A DNA stretch of 64,000 bases from an uncultured delta proteobacterium (GTDB lineage Bacteria > Desulfobacterota > Desulfobulbia > Desulfobulbales > Desulfocapsaceae), in contig CAIUQR010000032.1 of assembly GCA_903901335.1 (NCBI GenBank), positions 1 to 64,000 of the forward strand. Reading direction: 5' to 3'. Below the pieces are notes generated by a model. That model made no database searches and was not told the origin of the DNA. It was given only the letters and a program-made list of their open reading frames with translations. The stretch's first letter is position 1. Each line of letters starts with the position of its first letter. The translations under genes were made by a program, and so were the position numbers. Of the stretch, positions 19,107-29,631 are shown piece by piece.

Positions 19107-20387
19107 TTACAAGGAACCCGGCTTCTCGCGCCGTAATATCCCGTTTTCCTGTGCAGCCGCAAGGATCGGTGCCGTCGTCAGGTATACCCGGTTGCCGGGA
19201 TTGGCGCGGGTGATTACCTCCCCTTTTTCGGTATGCATGGCCAGGATGGTGACGGGCAGCAGATCGACACCGGCAGCCATATATTCGATCTTCTCCCCCG
19301 TCTCCAGCACGTTCCGTACCTCCACCAACGGACGGGTCCCCGTCAGAAGGACCACAGCCACCGGCTCAGCCGGTTGGACGGCGCGAGAAGTGTTATAGAG
19401 CATCTCCGTGCTTCCGGGCTGCTGCCGGATAAAGTTTTCTGTCGTCCCCCTGGTGCCGGTCTTGACGATTTCTTCCATAAATATCTCTGGCATTTTGATA
19501 GCTGCCGGATCCTTCCAGGCCGACGGCGGGAGTGAACGCAGATAGTCAAGGGCCGCCCGGTAGACCCTAACCACCCCGCCGACATAAAAAATGGATTTCA
19601 TCCGGCCTTCGATCTTCAGAGAGTCCACTCCCGAGGCGACCAGCTCCGGCAGCATCTCCAGCAGACACAGATCCTTGGCATTAAAAATATAGGTCCCTCG
19701 TTCATCTTCCTCGACCGGATAATACTCGCCGGGACGTTTTTCTTCGATCAGAGCATAGCTGTACCGGCAGGGATGGGCGCAATTCCCCTGATTTGCATCC
19801 CGCTTTGTCATATAATTCGACAGCATACAACGTCCGGAATACGAGATACAGAGAGCACCATGGACAAAGACCTCAAGCTCACAGCCGACCCTCTGTCTGA
19901 TTTCCCGGATCTCTTTTAAAGACAGCTCCCGGGCCAGGTTCAGGCGTTTAACCCCCTGCCCGGCCCAGAATGCCGCCGCACCATGATTGGTCACATTGGC
20001 CTGGGTGGAAAGATGGATATTTAACTCCGGGACAATCTCCCTTGCCCTCTGCAGGATACCCGGATCGGAAATAATCACCCCGTCAACTCCCAGACGCCTG
20101 AGATCAAGGAGATAGTCATCCAATCCCAGGAGATCACGATTATGGGCAAAGATATTGATGGTCACATAGACCTTAACACTTCGGGCATGGGCATAATCGA
20201 CCGCTTTCCCCATCTGCTCGTCGTTGAAATTACCGGCCCTGGCCCGTAAACCAAACGCCTTCCCGCCCAGATAGACGGCATCGGCGCCATAGTGGATGGC
20301 GGTCACCAGCTTGTCAAAATTTCCGGCAGGGGCAAGGAGTTCCGGGATAGGGGGAGAAACCCCATTGTCACTTTCTTTTTCATTCAT
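19107..20387 (-). CDS. U32 family peptidase
   Basis: PELLAPAGNFDKLVTAIHYGADAVYLGGKAFGLRA...HGALCISYSGRCMLSNYMTKRDANQGNCAHPCR. Confidence 0.93.
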   Translation of the reverse strand: MNEKESDNGVSPPIPELLAPAGNFDKLVTAIHYGADAVYLGGKAFGLRARAGNFNDEQMGKAVDYAHARSVKVYVTINIFAHNRDLLGLDDYLLDLRRLGVDGVIISDPGILQRAREIVPELNIHLSTQANVTNHGAAAFWAGQGVKRLNLARELSLKEIREIRQRVGCELEVFVHGALCISYSGRCMLSNYMTKRDANQGNCAHPCRYSYALIEEKRPGEYYPVEEDERGTYIFNAKDLCLLEMLPELVASGVDSLKIEGRMKSIFYVGGVVRVYRAALDYLRSLPPSAWKDPAAIKMPEIFMEEIVKTGTRGTTENFIRQQPGSTEMLYNTSRAVQPAEPVAVVLLTGTRPLVEVRNVLETGEKIEYMAAGVDLLPVTILAMHTEKGEVITRANPGNRVYLTTAPILAAAQENGILRREKPGSL

Positions 20388-20480
20388 GGTCGGTTATTGT
20401 AAGCCATTGGTCAGTATTTTTCCATCAGAAGAAAATTCATCCTGTTTATAAGTCCCCTGCCGGGGATTACAAGGAGGGCA

Positions 20481-21542
20481 GTGAGAAGAAAACGGGTAGG
20501 AATCGCGATGAGTGGTGGAGTCGACTCCACCTCCTGTGCTCTTCTCCTCAAAAGTAAGTACGAGATCAGCGGATACTTCATGCGTCTTGTCCAACCTGAT
20601 ATCGCCCTGCAACAGGCACGGGTGGAAGACATTGCCGCCCGTATCGGCATTGAACTGCACATTATTGACCTGAGAGAGCAATTTGAAAAAAAAATCCTTG
20701 CCTATTTCTCAGGAAGTTATTTTGATGGACTGACTCCTAACCCCTGCATGCTCTGCAACAGGGAGATAAAATTCGGCCTGTTCATGGAGGCAATTCTGGC
20801 CGCCGGGATGGATTCTATCGCCACCGGCCATTATGCCAGGGTGCAGGAGACTAATGGTCTTTTTCATCTATACAAGGGGATCGACTCGGACAAGGATCAG
20901 TCCTACTTTCTGGCCAGGCTGACCCAGAGTCAATTGGGCCGGGTCCTCTTTCCACTTGGGGACATGATGAAAGAAGAGACCTACGCCCTGGCGGAAAAGA
21001 ATGGATTTATGGATTTCCGGGGGATTGAAAGCCAGGATGTCTGCTTTCTTGGCCCGGAAAGCCTTGGCAGCTACCTGGAAAAGCGCCTGCCGGACAGAGC
21101 CCTCCCCGGTCCGATCATGACCAGAGACGGACGCGAGATCGGGCGCCATGGTGGCCTGTTTCGTTATACCATCGGCCAGCGGAGAGGACTGGGCATCCCG
21201 GATGCAACCCCTTGGTATGTCCTGGCAATTGAGAAGGAAGGGAATATAATTGTCGTCGGGAAGGAGGATGACCTGTATCGTGATCACATCGGAATTAAAA
21301 ATGTCCACTGGCTTGCGGGTCTGCCACCTGTTCACCAGACAGGATACCAGGTCCGTATCCGTTATAGTCATCGGGGGGCCGAGGCAACTGTCAACAGGAT
21401 CGGCGAGGATTATTTTCGGCTCACCTTCAGCAAAAAACAGCGCGCCGTCACCCCTGGACAATTTGCAGTGATCTACAGGGACGATGAGGTCATTGGTTCC
21501 GGTGAAATATTCCTGGAAAACGACACACAATCAAGTTCATGA
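20481..21542 (+). CDS. mnmA: tRNA-specific 2-thiouridylase
   Basis: IAMSGGVDSTSCALLL; TPNPCMLCNREIKFG; SQDVCFL; YTIGQRRGLGI. Confidence 0.95.
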   Translation: MRRKRVGIAMSGGVDSTSCALLLKSKYEISGYFMRLVQPDIALQQARVEDIAARIGIELHIIDLREQFEKKILAYFSGSYFDGLTPNPCMLCNREIKFGLFMEAILAAGMDSIATGHYARVQETNGLFHLYKGIDSDKDQSYFLARLTQSQLGRVLFPLGDMMKEETYALAEKNGFMDFRGIESQDVCFLGPESLGSYLEKRLPDRALPGPIMTRDGREIGRHGGLFRYTIGQRRGLGIPDATPWYVLAIEKEGNIIVVGKEDDLYRDHIGIKNVHWLAGLPPVHQTGYQVRIRYSHRGAEATVNRIGEDYFRLTFSKKQRAVTPGQFAVIYRDDEVIGSGEIFLENDTQSSS

Positions 21543-22861
21543 AGAAAATCGCCATCACTACTCTCGGTTGCAAGATCAACCAATTCGAATCAGCCTCGTT
21601 CCAGAGCAGCTTTGAGGCATTGGGGTGCTTGGTTGTTCCCTTCGGCGAGGCAGCCGATATCGTGGTCATCAACACCTGCACCGTAACCGGCAAGGCCGGG
21701 GCCCAGTCCCGGCAATGCATCCGCAAGGCAGTACGAACAAGTCCCGATGCAAAAATCGTCATCACTGGCTGTCACGCCCAGATGGCGGCCCAGGAACTGC
21801 TTGAGATGAGGGAACTGCAGGACAATCCTCTCTGTATCGTCGGCAACGGCAACAAACATCTCCTCGTAAAGGCCGCCCTGCAGGAGGAGATCTGCGATCT
21901 TTCCATGCTCATCGGAAAAATCTCAAAAAAAACCGATATCTGCCACCTTCCGGTTCGACGTTTCAATGATCGGACCCGAGCTTTTTTACGGGTGCAGGAC
22001 GGGTGCAACAGCTATTGCACCTACTGTATCGTGCCCTATACCCGAGGCATAAGCCGCAGCCTGCCCGCAGCAGAGGTACTGCGACAGGCGGAAATCTTTG
22101 CCGCGGAAGGGCATAAGGAGATCGTGGTCACCGGCATCCATGCCGGCATGTATGGAAAAGATCTGCAGGAAGGAAAAGATATCGGCGCACTACTCCAGGA
22201 TCTTTGTCAGGCAACGCCGACAGTCCGATATCGGCTGAGCTCGATTGAACCGTTGGAAATTAATAGAAACCTGCTGACGCTGATGGCCCGGCAGAAAAAC
22301 TTCATGCCCCATCTGCATATCCCTCTGCAGAGCGGTGACGATGAGATACTCGGACGGATGAACAGACGCTACACGGCCAAACAGTTCGCGGAGGTGATTG
22401 ATCTCTGTCGAGAAATTATCCCGGATGCAGCCATCGGCATCGACGTCCTTGTCGGTTTTCCCGGGGAAAGCGAGGAGAATTTCGCCAACACGGAAGCGCT
22501 TCTTGAAGGTCTTGATTGCACCTATCTCCACGTCTTTCCCTACTCGAAACGACCGGGAACAATCGCATCCACCTTTAAAAACCAGATTTCACGCGCCCTT
22601 AAAGAGGAACGGGTTGACCGTATGCGAAGCCTGGGTGACCGAAAAAAGGCCCAATTCTACCGGAACTATATAGGCGGAAAACGGGAGGTCCTTGTGGAGG
22701 GAAAACGCAATGAACAGGGGCTGTTGAAAGGGTTCACCGATAATTATATCCCTGTTATCTTTGGCGGTGATGACAATCTGATGAATACCATTGTTACTGT
22801 CGAACTTGTAGAAAATATTGATACACATGTTTTTGGGATACCGCAGACAGAGAACAGATGA
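21539..22861 (+). CDS. mtaB: tRNA t6A37 methylthiotransferase (radical SAM)
   Basis: TLGCKINQFES; QDGCNSYCTYCIVPYTRG radical SAM CX3CX2C; ATGA overlap with mnmA. Confidence 0.93.
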   Translation: MKKIAITTLGCKINQFESASFQSSFEALGCLVVPFGEAADIVVINTCTVTGKAGAQSRQCIRKAVRTSPDAKIVITGCHAQMAAQELLEMRELQDNPLCIVGNGNKHLLVKAALQEEICDLSMLIGKISKKTDICHLPVRRFNDRTRAFLRVQDGCNSYCTYCIVPYTRGISRSLPAAEVLRQAEIFAAEGHKEIVVTGIHAGMYGKDLQEGKDIGALLQDLCQATPTVRYRLSSIEPLEINRNLLTLMARQKNFMPHLHIPLQSGDDEILGRMNRRYTAKQFAEVIDLCREIIPDAAIGIDVLVGFPGESEENFANTEALLEGLDCTYLHVFPYSKRPGTIASTFKNQISRALKEERVDRMRSLGDRKKAQFYRNYIGGKREVLVEGKRNEQGLLKGFTDNYIPVIFGGDDNLMNTIVTVELVENIDTHVFGIPQTENR

Positions 22862-24150
22862 AAGGTGAAATAATAGCCATCGGCAATGAGCTGACATCGG
22901 GAAGAATTGCGAACACAACAAGTGGTTTTGCGGCACGCCAGCTTTTTGAGGCCGGTTACGAGATCCATGCCATGCATACCATCGGCGATTCGCCCTCTCT
23001 GATCGGTGAGGCCCTGAAACGGGCCATCGACAGCGTTGACTTTGTTATCGTCACCGGCGGGCTTGGAGCAACGGATGACGATTTGACCAACGAGGCCGTC
23101 TCCATGGCCCTGAATCGGCCGACAATGCCGAACCTGGAGATCCTGTCCCTGATCCGCGCCCATCTGGACGAAATTTCAGGTTCACCGGTCAGCCCCCTGG
23201 AAAAACTTGCCTGGTTGCCGGTGGGGGCCGAGGCTCTGAACCCGAAAGGAAGAATGGCCGGATACCAGCTTGTCCATGACAATAAGCCGGTCTTTTTTCT
23301 GCCCGGTATTCCCCGTCAGATGGAGCAGCTCCTGATCGACCATGTCCTGCCGCGCCTTGCCACCTGGTATCCAGGCCCGCGCCTGTCCACCTGCCGGCGG
23401 CTTTTCAAGATCTTCGATATGTCCGAGATGGAGGTGAACTCCCGGATAGCGACACTCAATCTGGCCGATGATGTGGCCATCGGCTACTATCCGGTCTTTC
23501 CCGAGGTCCATCTGAGCCTTATCATCCGGGATGTCCGGGGAAACAATCCGGAACCGCTCTTTCAGAATGCCTGTGCCGTGGTCGATACGATCCTTGGAGA
23601 TGCCGTCTACGGCCATGATCAGGAGAGCATGGAGCTGGTTGTCGGTTCATTGCTGAAGAGCTCCGGCAGGACTGTTGCCATGGCCGAATCATGCACGGGC
23701 GGCCTTATTTCCCACAAGATCACGACTATCCCCGGCAGTTCGGAGTATTTCCTTGGCGGGGTGACCGCCTATGCCAATAGTATGAAGATTACTTATCTGA
23801 ATGTGGATCAGTCACTTATCGAGACCCACGGTGCCGTCAGTGAAGAGGTCGCCAGGGCGATGGCGGAAGGAATACGGACCCGGACAGGAGCCGATATCGG
23901 TCTGTCGGTCACCGGGATTGCCGGACCTGACGGGGGAACACCGGAAAGACCTGTGGGTACGGTTTTTTTCGGTTTGGTCACAGCTGACTTCTGCCGGGTC
24001 CTGCAATTCAGGTTTTCCGGCAGTCGCGACCAGATTCAGGAAATCGCGGCCTTCACCGGCATGAACTTGGTCAGAAAATACCTGCTGAATAAGAACAGCC
24101 GGACAAAAGGGAAATTAGATCAACTCCATCAATTAGCAGCCCTTGGGTGA
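22858..24150 (+). CDS. cinA: CinA family protein (competence/damage-inducible, NMN amidohydrolase domain)
   Basis: IAIGNELTSGRIANTTS; AESCTGGLISHKITTIPGSSEYFLGGVTAYANSMK. Confidence 0.93.
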   Translation: MKGEIIAIGNELTSGRIANTTSGFAARQLFEAGYEIHAMHTIGDSPSLIGEALKRAIDSVDFVIVTGGLGATDDDLTNEAVSMALNRPTMPNLEILSLIRAHLDEISGSPVSPLEKLAWLPVGAEALNPKGRMAGYQLVHDNKPVFFLPGIPRQMEQLLIDHVLPRLATWYPGPRLSTCRRLFKIFDMSEMEVNSRIATLNLADDVAIGYYPVFPEVHLSLIIRDVRGNNPEPLFQNACAVVDTILGDAVYGHDQESMELVVGSLLKSSGRTVAMAESCTGGLISHKITTIPGSSEYFLGGVTAYANSMKITYLNVDQSLIETHGAVSEEVARAMAEGIRTRTGADIGLSVTGIAGPDGGTPERPVGTVFFGLVTADFCRVLQFRFSGSRDQIQEIAAFTGMNLVRKYLLNKNSRTKGKLDQLHQLAALG

Positions 24151-24177
24151 TCCCCAAGGTATTCTCAGGAGAAAAAA

Positions 24178-25224
24178 ATGGCAGCAACCGATTCGAATAA
24201 AGATAAGGCAGGCACCGTCGACAATGCGATCAGCCAGATACAGCGCCAGTTCGGCAAGGGCTCAATCATGCGCCTCGGCACCCATGTCACCGAACCCGTT
24301 CCCGTTATCTCAACAGGAGCCTTGAGTCTCGATATCGCCCTTGGCGTCGGAGGATTTCCAAAAGGCAGAGTAGCGGAGATATTTGGACCGGAGTCATCCG
24401 GAAAGACCACTCTCGCCCTGCATGTTATTGCCGAGTCCCAGAAAAACGGGGGCACGGCAGCCTTCATCGATGCAGAACACGCCCTCGATACCAGTTACGC
24501 CGAACGCCTGGGCGTTGATGTTGATAACCTTTTGGTTTCACAACCTGATTTCGGCGAACAGGCCCTGGAAATTGCCGAAATCCTGATCCGATCCGGCGCC
24601 GTTGACGTGATTGTCATCGATTCGGTGGCGGCCCTGGTGCCGCGTGCGGAGATTGACGGCAATGTCGGAGATTCACATATGGGACTTCAGGCCCGGCTCA
24701 TGTCCCAGGCAATGCGGAAATTCACTGCCGTTATCAACCGCAGCAATACAGTTCTGATCTTTATCAATCAGATCAGGATGAAAATCGGGGTGATGTTCGG
24801 CAATCCGGAAACGACCACCGGCGGCAATGCCCTGAAATTCTATTCCTCCCTGCGCCTTGATATCAGAAAGATCAACCAGATCAAAGACGGCCAGGAGGCT
24901 ATCGGCAACAGGACAAAGGTCAAAGTCGTGAAGAATAAGGTCGCACCTCCCTTTAAATCTGCAGAATTCGATATCATCTTCGGCGAAGGGATCTCCAAGA
25001 CCGGCGACCTGCTCGATCTGGCGGCGGAACAGGGGATCATCGACAAGAGCGGCGCCTGGTATTCCTATAAGGATGAGCGAATCGGCCAGGGACGGGAAAA
25101 CGCCAAAAAATTTCTTAAGGATCACCCCGAGATGTGTGCAGAGATCGATGCCAATGTTCGCCTGGCCTTCGGCCTGCCGCCATTGGCAGCTGCTGCCATA
25201 CTCACAACCTCCTCAGAAGAATAA
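24178..25224 (+). CDS. recA: Recombinase RecA
   Basis: [62 protein letters not shown]. Confidence 0.98.
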   Translation: MAATDSNKDKAGTVDNAISQIQRQFGKGSIMRLGTHVTEPVPVISTGALSLDIALGVGGFPKGRVAEIFGPESSGKTTLALHVIAESQKNGGTAAFIDAEHALDTSYAERLGVDVDNLLVSQPDFGEQALEIAEILIRSGAVDVIVIDSVAALVPRAEIDGNVGDSHMGLQARLMSQAMRKFTAVINRSNTVLIFINQIRMKIGVMFGNPETTTGGNALKFYSSLRLDIRKINQIKDGQEAIGNRTKVKVVKNKVAPPFKSAEFDIIFGEGISKTGDLLDLAAEQGIIDKSGAWYSYKDERIGQGRENAKKFLKDHPEMCAEIDANVRLAFGLPPLAAAAILTTSSEE

Positions 25225-25280
25225 TCAGGGCTGGCAAGGGTGTTTTTTCAATGTGAAAGACTGTTCTACTCTGAGCCCGT

Positions 25281-26693
25281 ATGGATATGATTAAGACCGA
25301 TTACGATGTTATTATAGTGGGCGGAGGACCAGCCGGCCTGTTCGCTGCCTATTATCTCGGGGAAAACTCCGGCCTCAAGGTCCTGCTGATTGAAAAAGGC
25401 AAGCCCTCGCTTCAACGAATCTGTCCCATCGGTGACAAAGGATGTATGCAGTGTGATCCCTGTAATATCCTCTGCGGAATCGGGGGCGCCGGTCTTTTTT
25501 CGGATGGAAAGTTGAACTTCATCCATAAACTGGGCAAGACCGATCTGACTCAGTTCATGGGCACCTCGGAGGCCATGAAGTTGATCGACGAGACCGAGAC
25601 TATTTTCAACCGTTTCGGCATGGATGGTCAGGTCTTTCCAACGGATATGGACAAGGCAAAAGAGATCCGGAAGGAGGCACGAAAAAACGGTATCGACCTG
25701 CTGCTGATCAAACAGAAACATCTGGGCAGCGAAAACCTCCCCACCCATATCACCGGGATGGCCGAATATGTTCAACAGAAAGGGGTGACGTTTCACCACT
25801 CCGAAGAGGTAAGAGACATCCTGGTAAACTCCGGAAAGGCACAAGGAGTCGTGACAGACAAAGGCACCTATACGGCAAAAAACATAATTGTTGCACCCGG
25901 ACGAGTAGGTGCCGAATGGGTCAGTGGCTTGGCCAGACGCCATGGAATCAAAGTCTCCCAGCGGGGAATCGAGGTTGGAGTCCGTGTCGAAATCCATAAT
26001 GAAATCATGCAGGATCTCTGCTCCATCATTTATGACCCGACTTTTTTTATCCGCACCAACAAGTATGACGACCAGACCCGCACCTTCTGTACAAATCCGG
26101 GAGGCTATGTTGCCCTGGAGAACTACCGGAACTATGTCTGTGTCAACGGTCATGCCTACCTGAACAAAAAATCGGACAATACCAATTTTGCCTTTTTATC
26201 GAAGGTCGTGCTGACCGATCCGGTCGAGGACAACCAGTCCTACGGGGAATCGATCGGCAAGCTGGCTACTCTTATCGGCGGTGGCAAACCGATCCTGCAA
26301 CGCTATGGCGATCTGAAACGGGGGCGGCGGTCTACCTGGAACAGGGTCAGGAACAGCTATATCGAACCTACTTTGCGAAACGTCACCTGTGGAGACATTG
26401 CAATGGCGCTGCCGGAAAGGATTCTGACCAATCTTGTCGACGGCCTGGAACAGCTTAACCAGATCATCCCCGGTGTCTCCAATGATGAAACCCTGCTCTA
26501 TGCCCCGGAGATCAAGTTTTTCGCCACCCAGATTGAGACGGACAATCACCTGGAAACCGCAATCAAAGGTCTCTTTATGGCCGGTGACGGCCCCGGACTG
26601 GCCGGTAATATTGTTTCTGCAACGGCCACGGCCTTAATACCGGCAAAAAGGATCATCGATCGATCGGGGTTCCGAAAAGATCTTCCTTCTTGA
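25281..26693 (+). CDS. FAD-dependent dehydrogenase/oxidoreductase
   Basis: YDVIIVGGGPAGLFAAYYLG; AGDGPGLAGNIVSATATALIPAKRI. Confidence 0.85.
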   Translation: MDMIKTDYDVIIVGGGPAGLFAAYYLGENSGLKVLLIEKGKPSLQRICPIGDKGCMQCDPCNILCGIGGAGLFSDGKLNFIHKLGKTDLTQFMGTSEAMKLIDETETIFNRFGMDGQVFPTDMDKAKEIRKEARKNGIDLLLIKQKHLGSENLPTHITGMAEYVQQKGVTFHHSEEVRDILVNSGKAQGVVTDKGTYTAKNIIVAPGRVGAEWVSGLARRHGIKVSQRGIEVGVRVEIHNEIMQDLCSIIYDPTFFIRTNKYDDQTRTFCTNPGGYVALENYRNYVCVNGHAYLNKKSDNTNFAFLSKVVLTDPVEDNQSYGESIGKLATLIGGGKPILQRYGDLKRGRRSTWNRVRNSYIEPTLRNVTCGDIAMALPERILTNLVDGLEQLNQIIPGVSNDETLLYAPEIKFFATQIETDNHLETAIKGLFMAGDGPGLAGNIVSATATALIPAKRIIDRSGFRKDLPS

Positions 26694-26753
26694 TCACAAC
26701 CTACAACTTCTCGTTTTTATTAACATTTACTAAAAAAGAAAAGGAGAAAGACA

Positions 26754-26912
26754 ATGCAGAAATGGGAATGCCCCTGTGGCTATATATATGATCCTGAAAC
26801 TGGAGACCCGGATAATGCCGTTGCGCCCGGAACTGCCTGGGAAGATGTCCCTGGGAAGTGGGTCTGTCCTCTGTGCGGTGCCGAAAAGGAATCCTTTTCA
26901 GTCGCGAACTAA
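26754..26912 (+). CDS. Rubredoxin (52 aa)
   Basis: [52 protein letters not shown] with two Cys pairs; below ORF-track cutoff. Confidence 0.93.
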   Translation: MQKWECPCGYIYDPETGDPDNAVAPGTAWEDVPGKWVCPLCGAEKESFSVAN

Positions 26913-27021
26913 CCTCAATTCTTTCAGACCGAATTCCACCGTAAACGCAAGAGCCGCTCGTCGGTGTATCGACTTCATTCCTGTCGATACACCGGCCTGG
27001 CTGTAAAAATACTGATGCCGA

Positions 27022-27549
27022 TCAGGGAGCCGGCGGAACAAAGACCCGTTTTGCCATCTCGAGATCGATGGCAAAAAGTCCGGCGGAATCATCCCCTACC
27101 AATTTCAAGCGATCATACACAGCGCCGAAACTGGCCTCTTCCTCGACCTGCTCTGCCACATACCATTGCAGGAACTGGTTGGCAGCATGGTCGCGCTCTT
27201 CGAGTGCACAATTGACCAGATCATTGATCATGGCGGTTACCTTCTGCTCATGTTTGAGTGCGCTTTCGATCACCGCCATCGGCGAGTCCCAGCCCGAGTC
27301 GGGTTTTGCCAGGGCTTCGAGAACGACCTCACCATTACGGTCATTGATATAGTCAAAGATTTTGATGGCATGGAACATCTCTTCCTGCACCTGCACACGC
27401 ATCCAACTGGCAAAACCGGTAAGACTTTTTGCTTCGAACCAGGCACACATCGACAGATACAGATACGATGCATAAAGCTCCGCATTAACCTGGTTATTCA
27501 AGGCCTTTTTTATTTTTTTGTTCATCATTTCAACTCCTCCCTGTATCAA
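27022..27549 (-). CDS. Ferritin
   Basis: KIKKALNNQVNAELYASYLYLSMCAWFEAKSLTGFASWMRVQVQEEMFHAIKIFDYI. Confidence 0.93.
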   Translation of the reverse strand: MIQGGVEMMNKKIKKALNNQVNAELYASYLYLSMCAWFEAKSLTGFASWMRVQVQEEMFHAIKIFDYINDRNGEVVLEALAKPDSGWDSPMAVIESALKHEQKVTAMINDLVNCALEERDHAANQFLQWYVAEQVEEEASFGAVYDRLKLVGDDSAGLFAIDLEMAKRVFVPPAP

Positions 27550-27606
27550 ATTTTGTTTGGCATAAAATTGTTTACATCACGTAATATCTTATGAAACAGT
27601 ATCAGA

Positions 27607-27738
27607 TCAGTGTGTTTTTAATTTTTTCTTTTTTTCTTTCCCTTCGTCTACAAGGCGTCCCGGACAATTTTTACATCTCTTCCCTTTTTTCTCAAATTTC
27701 TCACAGCATTTTTTCTTTGTTTTTTTTTCTTTGGCCAC
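27607..27738 (-). CDS. Lys/Cys-rich mini-protein (43 aa)
   Basis: GTG start: MAKEKKTKKKCCEKFEKKGKRCKNCPGRLVDEGKEKKKKLKTH; not in ORF track. Confidence 0.5.
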   Translation of the reverse strand: MAKEKKTKKKCCEKFEKKGKRCKNCPGRLVDEGKEKKKKLKTH

Positions 27739-27792
27739 AATTTCACCATCCTAATGATTTAACAACTTGCTGGTATCAATTCCTGAGATTGT

Positions 27793-28734
27793 TCAGCAGA
27801 AGAACACCTTGTCAGAGATAAAGATGACCATTATAAAAAAAAGATACAGATTCTGCTGAATAAAAAGAACTTGATAATCAGGCCTGCGTTTACGGGGCAT
27901 CTGCAGGCAGATAGAAATAAACACAACGAAAACGCTTATCCATACAATCGCTCTCACTCCGTCGGTAAGCCCCATTGGTACCCCGGTAAAAAAAAGCAGC
28001 ACCGTAAAAAACGCCCCCGTCCAGATCATCAGGATCCGTTTCAGAGAGGATTCCGGAAAGAGTTTTATCAGGCTGGGCATATCATTTCTCAGATAATCAT
28101 CTTTATGACTCAGGACAATCAAAAGAGAATGAGGCACCTGCCAGAGGACAAAAAGACCGCACAACAGGAAAGCGGTACCCGACAGAGGGTCACCACCCGC
28201 TGCCGACCAACCGATATACGGCGGCAACGCTCCGCTGAGAGCACCGGGTATAATAGCTGCCACTGTCCTTGTCTTCAGAGTTGTATACACGAGATTGTAC
28301 AGAACAACAGCAACAAGACCCAAGCCCACCGTCCGCAGCACATGCGACCCCAGGTAAAGACCCCAAAGTCCGGCCGCGATCAGCAGGAGCGCAAGTACCC
28401 CGGCCTGACAACCGGAGATACGCCCCTGGGGCAGCGGACGGTCTTTTGTTCTGGCCATGGAGGCATCCAGCTGGATTTCCTGCAGGCTGTTAAGGGCAGC
28501 ACTCCCACAGGCAAGAAGAAGCATACCAAGGACCGTCGGCATGGTCCCGGACAGAGTGACTGGTCCCGCCAGAACGGAGCCGAACAGAGTGGAAAACGCA
28601 ACCAGCAGACATACAGGCAGCTTGATGAGGTGCAGCCAGTCCACCATTCTGCTCCTGAGGGGAGGACCGATCTCCCGTCCCGCAAATGGCCTGTTTATCG
28701 AGCTATTTTTTCTGCAACCATTGCAAGTATTCAT
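27793..28734 (-). CDS. cyoE: Protoheme IX farnesyltransferase
   Basis: UbiA-type LDASMARTKDRPLPQG and GALPPYIGWSAAGG in a cytochrome oxidase operon; true start may be internal at MVDWLHLIK. Confidence 0.9.
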   Translation of the reverse strand: MNTCNGCRKNSSINRPFAGREIGPPLRSRMVDWLHLIKLPVCLLVAFSTLFGSVLAGPVTLSGTMPTVLGMLLLACGSAALNSLQEIQLDASMARTKDRPLPQGRISGCQAGVLALLLIAAGLWGLYLGSHVLRTVGLGLVAVVLYNLVYTTLKTRTVAAIIPGALSGALPPYIGWSAAGGDPLSGTAFLLCGLFVLWQVPHSLLIVLSHKDDYLRNDMPSLIKLFPESSLKRILMIWTGAFFTVLLFFTGVPMGLTDGVRAIVWISVFVVFISICLQMPRKRRPDYQVLFIQQNLYLFFIMVIFISDKVFFC

Positions 28735-29293
28735 TCGTAGGGACTATCCGTAATTTTGCCGTCATCTGTGAATGGTCCGTGCCACAATAGACCGTGCACA
28801 TGATATCATAGTCACCAACCTTGTCTGCGAAAAACCATCCGTAGGTCTTCATCTTCGGAACGGCATCGATCTTCACACGAAAGGCCGGCAGGTAAAACCC
28901 ATGCAGAACATCTATCGAGGTGATATTCAATTTCACCGGCTTGCCAAGGGGGACAACCAACTCTCCTTCGGACTCCTTTCCCTCCGGATAAGTAAATATC
29001 CAGGAGAATTGCTGAGCGGTCACCTCAACCTCCAGTGCTCCGGCCGGTACGGTGCGAAGCCCGGTATACGACGACCAGCCGACTGCGAACATAGAGAGTG
29101 CGATAAGAGTCGGAATAATCGTCCAGATCACCTCCAGCTTCCAGTTCCCCCGAATGTCTGCGGCCTCTGGATGTCTGCTTCGCCTGTAGATGATCGTGAA
29201 GGCGATCATCACCGTGGTGATACCCACTAAGAGGACAATGGAAAAGCCGAGTATATACCAGAATGCCAGATCTACGCCTTTTACCGGGTTCAT
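28703..29293 (-). CDS. Cytochrome c oxidase subunit II
   Basis: WTIIPTLIALSMF; TAQQFSWIFTYP; CuA-type CTVYCGTDHSQM. Confidence 0.92.
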   Translation of the reverse strand: MNPVKGVDLAFWYILGFSIVLLVGITTVMIAFTIIYRRSRHPEAADIRGNWKLEVIWTIIPTLIALSMFAVGWSSYTGLRTVPAGALEVEVTAQQFSWIFTYPEGKESEGELVVPLGKPVKLNITSIDVLHGFYLPAFRVKIDAVPKMKTYGWFFADKVGDYDIMCTVYCGTDHSQMTAKLRIVPTNEYLQWLQKK

Positions 29294-29311
29294 CTCAAGA
29301 TCTCCATATCC

Positions 29312-29614
29312 TCATCGGAAGGCCACATCCCAGAAAGTGAAACTAATCATGATACACAAAAAAGCGATGGTGCTGAGAAACGATACCTTGATGGCCGTTC
29401 CTTCGTATTTCATGTGCATGAAGAATAAGAGGACCAGACTCGACTTAGCCGTCGCAATCAACAGTGCAATCGGCACATTATAAAAACCGAGATTCACGTA
29501 CGATACCGCAACTGTGATACAGGTCAGGACAAGCAAGGCAGCGATGATCGCAAACAGCTTCCCGTAACCCATGACATGGGGGTCGTCCGGTTCTGGTCTT
29601 TCCTCCTGCTTCAT
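29312..29614 (-). CDS. Cytochrome c oxidase subunit IV family protein
   Basis: Three TM segments; ALLIATAKSSLVLLFFMHMKYEG. Confidence 0.8.
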   Translation of the reverse strand: MKQEERPEPDDPHVMGYGKLFAIIAALLVLTCITVAVSYVNLGFYNVPIALLIATAKSSLVLLFFMHMKYEGTAIKVSFLSTIAFLCIMISFTFWDVAFR

Positions 29615-29631
29615 CTCTTCCCTCCGTGGGT

